Shown here one piece after another: positions 1 to 12,165 of a DNA stretch of 64,000 nucleotides. Origin of the DNA: Sambucus nigra (lineage: Eukaryota > Streptophyta > Magnoliopsida > Dipsacales > Adoxaceae); the NCBI GenBank assembly GCA_949130495.1, contig OX422211.1, forward strand, positions 447,276,219-447,340,218, read 5' to 3'. The translations under genes were made by a program, and so were the position numbers. A model generated the notes under the pieces. The model saw only the letters and a program-made list of their open reading frames with translations. It was not told the DNA's origin and searched no databases. The stretch's first letter is position 1. The number at the start of each line of letters is the position of its first letter.

Positions 1-751
1 CTGTCTTGGATGATGAAATTGTATTCTTGAACGCCGTTTTCTGCATTTATATATTTATGCATTAGTCCATATGTTGATACAACAGTAAGGAAATAATATA
101 AAAAAATATAATATAAGTTATACCTTTTTAACATATTCTAAAAGTTTTGATAATTCGACCATGTCATAAGTTTCCATACTTCATCATTTCACGCAAAGTT
201 TTTATTGGCCATGTTTGTGGAAGTGTGTTGACAATTGTGTTTCAGACACTAAACATGTTAGGACATATGCCTTCTCTCCTAATTCGAAAATATATGTTAA
301 CTTTATTATACATATGTTTTCTCACGGTAGAGTCTGAACGCATCCTTATCCTCTTTGGTTCTATCCACAAACGATGAATTTTTCTTTCTTCGAGTTCTAA
401 AAATCTACTAACTGCATCGCATTACTTGGATTGTGTTTTATGAAAACCCTTTCAACTTCTTCATACCAACTTTGAGGCAGTGTGCGTAGTATGGATTGAA
501 ATAAATATGCTTTAAGTGTGTTCCATCCATGATCTAGAAAATAATTGCATTGTTTGATAGTCGTGCTGATAAATTGAATTATTTCGAAAGTCGTTGCATG
601 TATATACAATATATGACATCCTAGAAAAAGTAATAATAAACTTGTGAACAAAAGGCACTATGAATACATGTTATGAAATAATTGAAATGTGATATTATAC
701 ATAGCTTTGAAGTCAACATTTAAAACAACAGAACATGCTACAATTAAACAT
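1..751 (-). other. Unresolved 3' part of CACTA-1
   Basis: This stretch lies downstream of the DUF4216-like fragment in CACTA-1. An 84-codon minus-strand open frame at 397-651 includes a tryptophan-bearing segment (NYFLDHGWNTLKAYLF), but I do not recognise a domain. CACTA transposase genes often end with a poorly conserved tail or are followed by a second gene, so it could be degraded coding sequence or 3' UTR. Nothing else in it can be supported. Confidence 0.35.
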
Positions 752-976
752 CTACTCCTCTAATGTGTTTAATAATTTCTTTAATTCTGGGTTGTCGTCC
801 AGAATAAACTGAATCTCGATAGGTGTCTCAATGTTATTTACCGATGTAGTCAACCGCTTAGGGGAATGTAAAACAACATTCCATGGATCATTGTTAGGGC
901 TCTTTGCATAAAATACTTGCTTTATATTTTGGAATGCACAAAAGAATGGCTTATCATCGTATTGTAACCCAATCAC
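752..976 (-). pseudogene. CACTA-1 transposase fragment, DUF4216-like
   Basis: The 74-codon fragment contains DDKPFFCAFQNIKQVFYAKS followed by a segment like DPWNVVLHSP. This matches the pattern of DUF4216, the C-terminal domain of many plant CACTA tnp2-type proteins, where a phrase of the type PFILASQAKQVFYV...WHVVL is usual. It lies downstream of the DUF4218 fragment on the same strand, as expected. A 71-codon open frame at 1027-1242 lies between the two and probably derives from the same gene, but I cannot assign it. The role of DUF4216 in transposition is not defined. The fragment is isolated by stops and is not functional on its own. Confidence 0.7.
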
Positions 977-1516
977 TGTGAAATACAGGTACGCTTAAAG
1001 ATATATAATCTAATAGCACAATTTGTTTAATACATCATCTCAACTTTTATTATGTTTTTATCTTTCGCGCTTGCCTTGAAATGAGTTAATGCTTTATACG
1101 AAATGCTGCTATTTTGTTTCCCAATGAGTTTTAATTCGTGTTCTTTAAGAGAACACAAAACCATTGACACGATATTGTCCAAACTCCTTAGAAATAAAAC
1201 TAGGCCCATTTGCAAGACATGCAAGCCTCGTCGATACTTCACCAGCTTTTAATAACTGAAACTAAGAAAATATTTGCATTGTGAATATGTTGCAAAGACA
1301 ATAAACAAAAGTGAGGTATTACTATAGTCACCTCAGAAGCTTCCCAATGCCTAAAGTCATTGTCTGTGCTTGCGACTCCCTTCCTCCTCTTAGCATGCCC
1401 ACGCTCATTATACTGCCTTGGTTAAAAATATCAATATTAACTTCTTATGAATATAACATCGAACATATTACATTATTTTACAAAACATTTAAAATAAACT
1501 CACATTTTCCATTTAT

Positions 1517-1918
1517 CTATGTCTTCATGCATCTCGAATACATATCGATCCACCTGATTATATTATGTATTGTTAGCTTCATTACCTTACCCTTCCCTAG
1601 AGCCTCCTTATCTGCAAAATCTTCTAATTCATCAACAAAGCATTCACGACCTCTAATGTTTGGGTTAGGCATATATTCCATTGCATACAAGGAAGCCTCT
1701 TCCATATTGTACTCCTCAGCAATGAACCCCTCAACATACCGTGTAATCTTAACATAATCTTTAAAAAAATTCATCAATCGTTCAAACGGATACATCCATT
1801 GGTACCTTACTGGTCCACATAAAAGCGCTTTATCGCATAAATGCACTAAAAAGTGGATGCTTATGTCAAAGAATGAGGGAGTAAAGTACTTCTTAAAAAC
1901 ACATGTAGCCTTGGACAA
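1517..1918 (-). pseudogene. CACTA-1 transposase fragment, DUF4218-like
   Basis: This 133-codon frame contains TPSFFDISIHFLVHLCDKAL, then LCGPVRYQWMYPFERLMNFF, then VEGFIAEEYNMEEASLYAMEY. These match the DUF4218 domain, which follows the tnp2 transposase core in plant CACTA elements; PSFFD, GPV.Y.WMYPFER and EG.IAE are its most conserved phrases. The fragment ends with NIIRWIDMYSRCMKT before an in-frame stop. The match is strong, but the reading frame is cut off from the tnp2 core by stops between 1919 and 2203. The plus-strand open frame covering the same bases (1311-1757) is a shadow. Confidence 0.85.
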
Positions 1919-2203
1919 AAGGTTCTTTCATTGCCAATATGTTCTTCCTGCTGACAACTTTCTCAAATAATTGGGAGAAACATAAGATAAGTTATAGAAT
2001 GGCCCTCCGAAGATCCTTGTGTTCCGAAAAATAGTATCCAAACAACAGAGGGATAGGTTGCATTATCACATGTCAATCATGAGACTTACACTTTTTCAAA
2101 TCTTTTTTTACGTCCCAGACAATCTTATTTAAATTGGATGACAAATTAGAAGGAACCTTCAAGACTTTTAATGTTTCTAAGAACATATTTCTTTCTTCAA
2201 TGC

Positions 2204-3600
2204 TCAAAATAGAAGATGTAGGTGGTATATGCTTTTTTCAGTGTTTGGATCTTCTTTGAACCATAATGATCTTCTAATCTTCAAATAAAGAAGATCTTCA
2301 TTAGATTTTTCTCCATCCTTGGAATGAGAACCACCGATGCATATGCCTACGAGATGCTCGATATTATTTTTCTCAGTGTGCATAATTTCTATCATGTGTC
2401 GCACAGGATGTTCCTTCCAGTATGGCAAATCAAACATTATTGATCTCCTCGACCATGTCATTTTCACATCAACATCCTCTCTTCTATGCATTTGGGCCAA
2501 AATTATGGGGTGTTTCCCCCCTCAACTTTTGATCATCCTTTAATGACCTTTATTCAATTTCCATAACCAGAAAGTCTTGGTGGAGGTGGCCTCGTCTCGG
2601 TGCCTTTTGGGAGAAAATTGATTCGTATTGAACTGAATTTGTGACTTTAGGGAAAAAATCTTCGATGACTATGATAAAAAAAGTTTACCACTTTTCTTAA
2701 GCCAGTTGGCTTCAGCCTCCTCTCCCCAAATAGGATAACCCACGTAACTATGTACATTGCACCTAGAAAAGGTCCCATAAGCAGGAAAATCATGAATTTC
2801 CCATATCAACATAGATCTCAAAATGAATTTTTCCTTTTTGTATGAGTTGAACACTCTCACACCTTTAACCCATAACTCATTCAATTCATCTATTAGTGGT
2901 GCTAAAAAAAACATCAATGTCACTACCTGGTGCTTTTGGACTTATTATCAACAACGTTAAAATTAAAAACTCCTTTCTCATGCACAACAACGGGGGAAAT
3001 TTAAAGCCGTCATAAACACCAACCATATACTCTTATCTATGCTCAATTTTCCAAATGGGTTAAATCCATCGGTTGATATTCCGAGGCAAATGTTGCGTAT
3101 TTCTTTAGCAAAGTCTAGGTATCACTGATTTATAGATTTCCACAGAGATTAATCAATCGGATGCCACATGAGATTCTCACCCACCTCCGATCAACTATGC
3201 CAAGTCATTGCCTCTGCAATCCAAGGTATAGTGTAAAGTCTCTTCAATCGAGGACCTAAAGACAAATACTTCAACACCTTCTTAGGTATTTGTGTATCTA
3301 CTTTCAATAAACGTTTATTATGTACTATCATCTTTTGTTCATATCTAGGTTCCTTACATACAGGACAAGCCCGTTTGTCCTTGTGCTCCTATAGTATAAA
3401 ACTCTACTTACAAAAATGAATTGGTTTGTATTTCATACCCAAATCTTTCAAATTACCCTTCATGATCGGATAATTGACTGGTAGTGTATTTTCTTTGGGG
3501 AGAAAATCTTTTGCCCAAAGGAGTATTATTATCACACTTTTTCCCGACAAGCCAAATTTGCTCTTTAAGTTGTGCAACCCAACCATGGCATATAATATTA
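2204..3600 (-). pseudogene. CACTA-1 tnp2-type transposase core (Transposase_21 family), broken
   Basis: Three pieces in order on the minus strand belong to the tnp2 (Transposase_21) core that cuts CACTA element ends. The piece at 3404-3586 has FLPKENTLPVNYPIMKGNLK and DLGMKYKPIHFCK. It is followed by a cysteine-containing segment read from 3400 down to about 3340. The piece at 2669-2923 has PLIDELNELWVKGVRVF and IWEIHDFPAYGTFS. The piece at 2204-2500 has RRSIMFDLPYWKEHPVRHMI followed by EIMHTEKNNIEHLVG. All three phrases are hallmarks of the family. Stops and frame changes separate the pieces, so no complete transposase can be made. The gypsy solo LTR at 3750-5120 separates this core from its N-terminal domain. 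Confidence 0.88.
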
Positions 3601-3749
3601 TGTGGTCGGGGTTGGAGTTATGTTATAATGGTGTTGCGACTGCTACTTTTAACCGTATATAATCCCTATCTTGGTCACTATCGTTGTCAACATGATCCTT
3701 AAAACCTAAACCATTCCCTCTACTGTCTTGCTTTCCTTGTGCTACGTGC

Positions 3750-5120
3750 TGTAACACCCCGCCCGCCCGGGGAGAGCGAACGGAGCGCTAATGCGATAAA
3801 ATAAATCCAAATACACAAGTGACAACGTATAGATCATCTAAATAAACCCAAAATAATATAAATCCACTAATCTCAATCTCTTCAATTACAACAAGTCTCT
3901 CGAATTAAATATAACATCTAACTCGAAATAAAATAAATACCAATGCTCTATACATCAAAATAAATAAATACAACTCTTCTCAAATGTATTAAAAATTCTT
4001 CCCCAAATATCCAAGATAAAATCAATCTCCAATAATCCATAGCAGCCAAATCCACGCTAACCTGCTACTAAAAGAAAATATGGGGAAGTACACAATACGA
4101 CATGAAAGATCCTCAATAAATATATGTTAGCGATGAATAAAGCGTAACAACACGAGTACGAATATTCAAATCAAATCCAAATCTCAATAGCATTTTCTCA
4201 ATATAATTTCTCAACAACACATTAACCAGGTCACCAGGCCTCACCCCATCCGCATATGCTTTATCAATACATAGCCCGGGAAGTAAGAATTTTGGCGGGT
4301 GCCCAACCTCCGTGCCATATTAAAATCTCATGACAACGTGCTCAATTACAACATGAATAATTCCACATGAATCGAAATAATTTCAAAAATTATTTTTCTA
4401 GATTTCCAAGAATTTATCAATTCAAACATGAGTTCAATTAACAAGAATTCAACGGAATAGAACTCGCGAGATTAAGGAGCATAATGTGTAAAACCCCATA
4501 CCTCAAACCATGATGAGAAACCAACGATCACATCCTCAAGATCAACACAAAAGATCTACAGAAGCTCCTCCAAGAACCTCCAAAAAAAATAGACCCAAGA
4601 ACGCCTCTAATCTAAGGTTGGAACTCACAAATATCAAGGGACAAAGTATAATTAAAAAGGAGAGGAATATAAAATATATTTGTTTCCAAAAGTTGTGCCA
4701 AAAGTAGGTTAAAAAGGGTTGCCCATGACTCCTTTTATAATGCAAAGAAATGAAGAGTTGGAAGCCAAAAGACTCCTTTAAATAAGGAAAAGAAATGAAG
4801 AGTTGGAAGCCAAAAGAACCCTTGAAAATTACTTAATGTTCACGAAATATGGGGAGGTCGATCGATCGACTCCCAGGCTTCGATCGATCGATCGTGCCCA
4901 AAAATTGACAGTACGCCGACTTAGAATTCCGAGAGTTAAAAATATTAAAAATCATTTTAAAATCCGTTTTAACTCTGATTTCTAAACCGTTTGAAATTCT
5001 CGCCTTAAAAAAATAATAACCAACATATTTGAACAATAAAAATAAATTTATCTAAAACTTTATTTTCCTCCATTTTCCAGAAATTAATTAAAATAGCACA
5101 AAATTATGCGGGTTGTTACA
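3750..5120 (-). mobile_element. Gypsy solo LTR inside CACTA-1 (element S)
   Basis: The segment starts TGTAACACCCCG and ends GGTTGTTACA, so it has TG...CA ends, and it is flanked by identical 5-bp copies of CGTGC at 3745-3749 and 5121-5125. No internal gag or pol is present, so it is a solo LTR left by recombination between two LTRs. Read on the minus strand it begins TGTAACAACCCGCATAATTTT followed by ATTAATTTC. This resembles the starts of LTRs E, G and H here, so the element was probably transcribed on the minus strand and belongs to the Tekay-like gypsy group. Length is 1371 bp. It carries two blocks of the TCGATCGATCGA palindrome at 4858-4894. The intact target duplication makes it one of the better-defined insertions in the window. 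Confidence 0.93.
4858..4894. repeat. TCGATCGATCGA palindrome pair in solo LTR S
   Basis: Two runs of overlapping CGAT units, at about 4858-4870 and 4880-4894, lie in an otherwise AT-rich LTR. The same motif in four blocks is found in LTR G at 56514-56586. Confidence 0.9.
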
Positions 5121-5282
5121 CGTGCATTTCATATGTATAATTTATGAGATCATTTAACCTATCATGTGCTAACGGATCACTATCTGTGTGAACCGTTTCC
5201 TTGACAAGTATTTCTTTTGGAATATACGTAAAATCCCTCTCCCCGTGAAATTTTCAAAAGTGTAGTCAGCTTGCAGACCCTA

Positions 5283-5474
5283 CTAAATCAATTGTAATTT
5301 TACATCCGCTCCTTTCAAACGATTACTATGTCTACAACGAATGCACGGGCATGGGATAATATCAGTTTTGAGATTCTTCATTTCATAATTCATAAAGTAT
5401 TTCACCCCATTAACGTATACTTGCCCCACTCTAAAACTTTCACTCATCAACTCTTTATATTGTGGAAACTCCAT
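5283..5474 (-). pseudogene. CACTA-1 transposase-associated N-terminal domain
   Basis: The 63-codon fragment reads ...YVNGVKYFMNYEMKNLKTDI followed by IPCPCIRCRHSNR. This is the pattern of the transposase-associated domain (PF13963 type) found at the N-terminus of plant CACTA tnp2 proteins: an aromatic plus NGV segment, then an I.CPC..C zinc-binding-like cluster. It lies upstream of the tnp2 core on the same strand, and the solo LTR at 3750-5120 falls between them, so the gene was split by that insertion. The first codon given (5472-5474) is ATG on the minus strand. The leader or first intron would lie between here and the CT-rich stretch near 7095-7150. Confidence 0.82.
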
Positions 5475-7154
5475 TAATTCTACAATACAAACAAATAGAA
5501 ACTCAGTAAATTATAAAACTAAATGAGTATGTCCCTTATTACATACGTGCGTAGCACAAGTATTTTAGTAATTACATATTTTTCCATATGTTTGAGTAGT
5601 GATATATTTAGTATTATATGTATATGTGTATATACATTACGTGTGTAATGTAAGATTCTACATGTCGTGCTAAAGCATTTATGTATGTAGACAAAATGAA
5701 GTGATATTCTAAGAATAAAGAGTAAACATATCAAATTAATAACACTACAATCCCTTATTTTTATTTATTTTTTTGATAAATCAACACTAAAATCTCTTAT
5801 TATTTTACTAGACAAAATGAAGTGATATTCTAAAAATATTGAATTATTATAATTCATCTCCAACCCACTTACTAATCCGATTACCAGTTATGAAAATGCA
5901 AATAATCAAATTCATATAAAATCAAATAAATTGAATTCATATTCAGGCATTAATAATTACTAATCATATAATTGGGTCCTCCAATTGCAAAACAAGAATC
6001 CATACCCAAACAAATAAAACACCAGAATATTCAATCAGTAGAATTTTCGAATGAACCAATTAAAGAAAATATATGATATTTTTTATGGAATTGAAGCAAT
6101 TGGATAAAGAAATCTGGAAAACACCTAATTTCTACAAATGCCTAGGGCCAACTAACTCAATGGCCACCTAAATGTTCAAATTCACCAGTCAGCAACAATT
6201 CAAGAATCCTAAACAATAATATAATCATTATTCGTCAGAATCACAAACAATAAAGTAAGAAAATTGTAAAAATCAGTAGCAATAATCAGTTGCATTTCAT
6301 TTCATCATACCAGATTGGACTGAAATCGATTGGAAGAAAACCTTGAAACTTGTTAGACTGTTACATATTTATCAATGAGTAAAACGAAATAATAAATTTT
6401 TAAAATAAACAATGCTTTGTTAGACTATTACATATTTAAATTAAAGTCATTGTATGACCCAAATCTCAATTAAAGTCATTGTACGAAATCAAAATCAAAA
6501 TCAATTTATGACTGATATAAATCAAAAACAAAATCAGATTTATACATTTCCTCTCTCCTCACTATTCATCATCTCCTACACCCACACATTTATCTCTCTC
6601 CTCCTCCATAACAAAAAACCCATCTCACCTCCACCCAGCTCCTATCATGTATACCCCCTTTTAACCCATCAACCCAACTGCCTTGTTCATACATTCTATA
6701 TCCCCTTCCAAAAATAACCCCCTCACACCCACCAGACATTCCTAGACCCATATGACCCGAAAACTCGACCCTCCATAGCTACCCCATAAACCCGAGACTA
6801 GGAACATGACCCTCAAACCACAGGTGAAAATTTAACCTAAACCACTTTTGTTTGGTTAATACTTAAATAAAAATGACTGATACATAACTTTTAACCCTGA
6901 TAATTAAATTTCTCTAAATCAAAATCGTATTAACAAAATCAACTAACAAATAAGAATAACAAACTAAACCAGAAGACGTAATCGAAAACTCAAATCAAAC
7001 TAACAAATAAGAATAACAAACTCAATGAATCGAAATTGAAAACTCACAAAAATCGAAATCGAAAACTCAACGAATGCATGGGCGGGAGAAATGTTCACCA
7101 AAGCGTTAGAGACTTATAAGAAAGAGTGAGAAGAGAGAGGAGAGGGAAATTAAA
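5475..7154 (-). other. CACTA-1 5' region without a recognisable gene
   Basis: About 1.7 kb of AT-rich sequence between the first recognisable exon and the subterminal repeats. Read on the minus strand, the part at about 7095-7150 is a CT-rich run (CCTCTCCTCTCTCTTCTC). It resembles a plant 5' leader and matches the position of a similar CT-rich run just inside the left end of CACTA-2 (about 49040-49150). I infer the transcription start of the transposase gene lies near there. Tandem AAATCAAAATC-like words occur near 6480-6535. No other gene is supported. Confidence 0.5.
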
Positions 7155-7648
7155 GTAGGACAAAAATTTTGTGACTCCTCCTAGCAGTCACAAATTATAG
7201 TAGGGAAAAATTTGTGAGTGTCGGGAGCAGTTATAAATTTATGACGGTCAATAGCAGTTATAAATTAAGTCTTACATCAAAATTTATGAATGCTACCAGT
7301 AGTCACAAATTTATGACTGTCGTTAGAAGTTACAAATGTAGTACTAGGTCAAAATTTATGACTCCTAATAGAAGTTATAAATTTGTGATTGCTCATAAGA
7401 GTCATAAATTAGTCCTACTGATAAATTTGTGAGTACTTATAATAGTTATAAGTTTAAGACTACTCATAGGAGTCACAAATTAATTAAATGGCTACATTTG
7501 TGACTCTCTTTAGCAGTGTCAAACTAATTGACTCAAATTTTTTTATTACCCTTTATTTTATAAATCCTAATGGGAGTTACAAATAATTTTGTGATAGTTC
7601 TCGGGAGTGATAAGTTTGTCATCCCAATTAGCAGTCACAAAATTAGCA
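7155..7648. repeat. CACTA-1 subterminal repeat array
   Basis: About a dozen degenerate units of the form TTTGTGACT-(8 to 10 nt)-AGTCACAAA, each a short imperfect inverted repeat, are packed into 500 bp next to the terminus. Subterminal repeats that bind the element's own protein are a known feature of En/Spm elements, where TNPA binds such repeats. The same unit is found at both ends of CACTA-2, so the two belong to one family. Confidence 0.85.
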
Positions 7649-7661
7649 TTTTGGTGTAGTA
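7649..7661 (-). repeat. CACTA-1 terminal inverted repeat (5' end of the element)
   Basis: TTTTGGTGTAGTA matches the right terminus of CACTA-2 (TTTTGGTGTAGTG) except for the last base. The three bases just outside, GTA at 7662-7664, are the candidate target duplication. The partner copy would lie left of the window. Confidence 0.85.
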
Positions 7662-8572
7662 GTAATAATAATTTAGGAGTTTGAATTCATTTTCATTTAT
7701 ACTTGCAAATGTATTTCTATAAAAATCGAGGAAAATTTTTTAAAGTTAATTTTTTCTTTATCTCGTTCAAATGAGACAACCTTCTAATTCGAGCAAAATG
7801 GCAATTTCATTAGAATGCTTATTTGATCATTTTATCGATCGAACATCCAATGAGGGGGATCTCTTTGAATTCATTTGAATCTCATTAGAAGCATGCTCAA
7901 ATGAGAACGAAGTGCTCATTTGAGCGACTTCTATTTTTGTTCGAACGAATTTTGTCGCATCAAATTTTGTGTACAACCTATAAATACCTGTTTTGAAAAG
8001 ATTTGTAACAACGACTTTTGAAACTCTGCAGCTTGCAAATCTGTTACAAAAGTCCTCAAACTATTTTGGCTATAGTACATCTTTGATTCACAAAACATCC
8101 TCCCAAATATAAATGTAAATCCTTTTAAAACTTTATAAGACTCTTACCTGATCTATACTTGTAGAGAGAGATCTCTACTTCTTATCTTGTGACCCGCAGG
8201 ATCACTGCTGAAAGAAGGGATAATTAGTGGATATTGAGGGTGGATCGCCGCCTATGGACTGCTCAGGAATGAGTGGTATTCTTTTGAGATTCTTCTAAGA
8301 CTGTGCGTTATACTTAGGGGTTATATCAAGTAGTATTGTAAGTTGATTGTTTTATAAAGTTTCAAAAGTGCTGATATAAAAAGATAATTCCCTGAAAAGG
8401 GATTTTTCCTCATATCTATATGTGATTACATGCATAGTTTCTTTTCCGTGATTGAAATTATCATCATATGAAAACCTAATTTAATCAAAGACTAAAATTT
8501 GGTAAAATTAGATTTTTGTGTTTGGAGGCATTTAATTAAATAAGTTAATCCATTGAATCATGTAAACTCTCA
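7662..8572 (+). repeat. Element A 5' LTR, left end missing
   Basis: Aligns by eye with 12327-13279: TTTAGGAGTT.GAATT at the left and AATTAAATAAGTTAATC near the right end. It ends CTCTCA at 8572, followed by the primer-binding site. The portion matching 12180-12326 is absent and the boundary coincides exactly with the CACTA-1 end. Confidence 0.85.
7979..7986 (+). promoter_or_regulatory. Probable TATA box in element A 5' LTR
   Basis: TATAAATA occurs at the equivalent place in both LTRs (7979-7986 and 12688-12695), about 590 bp before the LTR end and just downstream of the palindrome-rich segment. Confidence 0.6.
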
Positions 8573-8575
8573 AAT

Positions 8576-8588
8576 TGGTATCAGAGCC
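8576..8588 (+). promoter_or_regulatory. Element A primer-binding site (initiator Met tRNA type)
   Basis: TGGTATCAGAGCC lies 3 bp after the LTR end. It is complementary to the 3' end of plant initiator methionine tRNA and is the usual copia primer site. Confidence 0.9.
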
Positions 8589-8672
8589 TGATACACCAAA
8601 TTATCGTGTAATCTTTTTCTGCAAAAAAAATTCATATCATTTTCTTTTGAAAAATTATTGATATTTAAAAAT

Positions 8673-10623
8673 ATGGATTTTAATAATTTATATAAGCAAA
8701 TGCCCATTTTGTATGGTTCCAACTATGCATAGTGGAGCCATAAAAGCCATTGATGAACGTGTTTGCTTAGTTTATGTAAGTGGGTGGACACCACCCACTG
8801 TCACCGTTGATAATGTTGTTGTCCCTAAACTTTTCTCTTCATGGACATAAAAGGATTATAAGTGAAGCAATTTTAGCTCTGGTGATTTGAGTGGAATCTC
8901 TGGAGCCGTCACCCCTGACGAGTTCCGTAACATCATGATGTGCACCATGTCTAAAGAATCTTGGGATACTCTACAGCTCACACATGAGGGCACCAATGTT
9001 GTAAATGGATCTAAGCTTCAAAATTTGACCACCCAATTTGAGACCATTACCATGATAGAGTTCGAGTCTTTTGATATTTTTATGCACGTTTGTTAGACAT
9101 AGTTAATTCTAGTTTTAATTTAGGTGAGAGAAGATTCCTGAAACGAGAGTTATTAAGAAAATTTTCAGGTCGCTCCCCGTCTGCTTTATTCTTAAGGTTA
9201 ATATGCTAATTAGTTAGGGATCCTAGACACTATTAGGTTAGAAGAAAATGTAGGAGATCTTCAAACATATGAGATTGATATGTTCCCTAAAACTATTCAA
9301 CGTAAGGAAGTAGGGGTTGCTTTAAGATTCAAACTAAGAAAAAGAAGATAGATAAAGTTTGTGAGTCTGAATCTAAGGTTGATTTTAATGTTGATGAAAG
9401 GGCCATTTTTACGAAAAATTTCAAAACTTTTCTTAAAATTTCAAAAGAAAATTACTCCAAAGAAAAGATATTTGAGAAAAATAAATATAAGAATGAGGGC
9501 ACAAGTTGGGGAGAGAGAAGTTGTTATGAATGTGAGGGTAAAGGTCACAAGTCACATGAGTGTCCCACGAGGCTTAAGAGAAAGAGCAAGAAAGCTATGA
9601 ATAAATTCATTCTTAGCAATAGTGACATCGAGCCGAATGATTCGTGGAGAGAATCACCACATCAATTGTGTGTTGCGTTCATGGCTAGTCACGTAAGAAA
9701 TTCTATTTTGTCCCATGCCAATGAGGACATATCTAAATGTGATAGCCTTGATGATGTTTATAGCCATTCTAGTGAGAATGAGGATGAGATTTTGAGTGAG
9801 TGAGAAGGTGGTATCCAAAAGGCATTTGGAGACCTTTACACCCAGACTTTAAAAACGTAAAAGGTTAATAAATATTTGTATCTTAGGGTGTTATATTTGG
9901 AGAGAGAGGTGAAAGTTTTAAGAGAGTGTGAGGTGTCGAAGAGTTAACTCGAGAAGATGAAGGTTTTTTTATGTGAGCACTTCAGCGTTCTAGTCCGCGA
10001 AAAAGACCAATTTGACCAACACCATGGCTAGTCTTACAAGAGATCTTCAATATTCATTGAAGACTCGTGAGAAACTTGAATACCTTGTATCCCAACTCGA
10101 TAGAGACTTTGAACATTAACGGGAGGTTAGGGTCATTTTAAAAGACACATTAAAGAAGGTTAGAAATATGCTCCTCGATCCCGCATTAGGTAATGTCGAG
10201 AGGAAAGGACTAGGATATTATGGTGCATCCACTTCCCATATCGCACCTGGGTCAGTTCTCACATTTGCGTTGGATCCTTATGTCCCTCGACCTAGCCCAT
10301 CTAGGAGAGCTCGTCCTAGACATTTTGAGAAAGTTTCACCCAAGCCCTTGTATGTTTGTCCCATTGAAAATAAAAAGATCACCTCAGAAAGTATTGTTTT
10401 AATCTAAAAAGAATGTCTTATATGCATGTTCACTAATATGCTCCGACACGAGTTTCCGTATGCACTCCCACATACGTTACTTTTCAGGCTCCCGCACATC
10501 ACTTGAGAGATTTTAAAAGTTTTCGAGAGGAAGTTGAGTATTTAGTCATGAATTCACAAAATTTGATGGAGGAATTTCTTAGGATATCATCTTCTTTTAA
10601 GAGCTCCTCTGAGCCTAATGATT
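8673..10623 (+). pseudogene. Element A gag, decayed
   Basis: Gag would form the retrotransposon particle and package RNA. From the ATG at 8673, recognisable copia gag (UBN2-type) segments appear in several frames: VTPDEFRNIMMCTMSKESWD at 8887-9096, then LQLTHEGTN and LQNLTTQFETI. A CCHC zinc knuckle at 9532-9563 (CYECEGKGHKSHEC) follows. Further on, 9597-9803 matches the acidic linker seen in B, and 10168-10407 matches B's segment before the second knuckle (MLLDPALG, ASTSHIAPGSVL). Homology to B stops near 10623 after LMEEFL, exactly before the point where B continues into protease. Many stops and frameshifts are present. Protease and pol are missing, so A depended on another element. Confidence 0.85.
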
Positions 10624-12165
10624 GATGTTAAGACTTGTTTCTTAGGGTGCTTCTCTTGTTCATATATTATATCACTACTGCCAGTTTATGTTATTATTGT
10701 ATTTATCTTTTTCATTTTGATATTTTTAGGAAAAACCAAAAAGAGTTTTGTTGTTTTTCTTGAATTTTTTGGAAAATACAAGAAGATTTTCAATTTTTAA
10801 GAAAAAGTAAGAAGGCAAAAAGATTTTATTTTGATAAAATTTTTGAAAAACACAAAAAGAGTTTTGTATTTTTCATCATATATGGATGAACATTAAAAAT
10901 GTTCGACTCACCCATTCCTTCCATATCCAAGTGACTTGATTTGATGATTTGATGATAACTTGCTACATGTTTGACTCCTTGTATCCTTTATTGCACATGA
11001 CCACAAGCTTATATGAGTATTGCACTTACCTGTCATATGTCGATCATAGTGTTTTCATATCCATTTTTCTTTAAGACAAACCAATTGAAAAAACGAGATA
11101 AAAAGTTCTGCATGTAAGAACCATTGCCCATATTTATATCATTTTTCCGATAAATTTGTTACATATTAAACAATAGAAAGGGTCTATGAAACCTAAAAAG
11201 TCTTTGCGTTAAATCCACCATGTGCAATGAAAAAGCCAGAAATATTAACAGCATATAAAAATAGAAGTGTCGGGCCAAATTTAGAACATTGATGCTTCGC
11301 TACAAATGAGCATTAATTTCTTTAAAAATAATTGAGGATATTATAAGTAACGTGAGATTTTGAGGGAGTTTAGTCTAAGATCAATGGGTTTGTACTAAAT
11401 ATATAAATCTCGGGAAAACATTACATAATTTTTGTCGTTATTGGTGTTAAAATCAATTACGGAGTTGATTTGTTGATTAGGTTAAGTCAATTTCACATGA
11501 GTTCATATTAACATACACCTAAGGTAGGTTTTGAGATCATTCTTTACTGTTATCTCAATCCTTCGTACACATGTTTATGTTTGTCCTATATTGATTAGCC
11601 TATGAAATATGCTCGCAACCCTACACTTTGTTTCCATGATTAATATATCTTAGTGTTAATTCATTGTGTGTTATTTTTTTAAAATTTTATACTTTAGAAA
11701 AGTTTGAAAATTTTCAAAAGTAGTTGGTCAAGCCTTTGAGATTATCATTAAATGTTCGTTATTTCTATATCTTTATGATTATATCTTACTTCCAATCTGT
11801 GATGTTCTCTATATTTCATGTTTAGTTTATACTCCTTTGTCTGTTGCGGACAAAAAAGGGAAGAACAAATCAAGGTAGAGTTTAATTATTTTGAGATTTA
11901 CATGTTTTTATTGTCATTTCAAACTCTATGAATTACAGATATTTTTCTTTGTTTCATGTGTGTAGGCATCCAATCGAAGAACATATTGCATCACATGAAG
12001 ACAAAGTACCCAAGGGAAGATCAAGAAGAACAAGTTGAGATTGAACACAAAGTTTATCTACGCCATTCCATTTTTAGGGTTTAGGAAGGGTATTAGAATT
12101 TTAGTCTTAGAGGGGCAAATTTTTTTTGTAATTTGGTTTTTGGTTATTTTTGTATCGGAATAATC
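10624..12165 (+). other. Element A 3' non-coding region
   Basis: About 1.5 kb without coding sequence, related to the 3' regions of B and C. It contains repeated AAAAANNCAAAAAGA.TTTT words (about 10725-10875) and a weak copy, near 11175-11225, of the block ending GCGATT..AAGCCACC that is well conserved in B and C. Long 3' non-coding regions are typical of Sireviruses. Confidence 0.7.

Larger units (their letters stand above)
1..7661 (-). mobile_element. CACTA-1: CACTA (En/Spm) DNA transposon, 5' part, open at left window edge
   Basis: Seen: the right end at 7649-7661 reads TTTTGGTGTAGTA, the complement of a CACTACACCAAAA-type terminus with its last base changed. It is preceded inward by about 500 bp of hairpin-like subterminal repeats. 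Minus-strand coding fragments resemble, in transcription order, the transposase-associated domain (5283-5474), the tnp2 transposase core (2204-3600), DUF4218 (1517-1918) and DUF4216 (752-976). This is the order known for plant CACTA transposases. The 3' terminus lies beyond position 1. A gypsy solo LTR interrupts the element at 3750-5120. The element abuts a truncated copia LTR at 7662, so it probably inserted into that LTR. It looks inactive because the coding region is broken many times. Confidence 0.9.

Noticed and set aside
1311..1757. 148-codon plus-strand open frame
   Set aside because: It overlaps the DUF4218-like minus-strand fragment in the opposite frame and shows no domain of its own.
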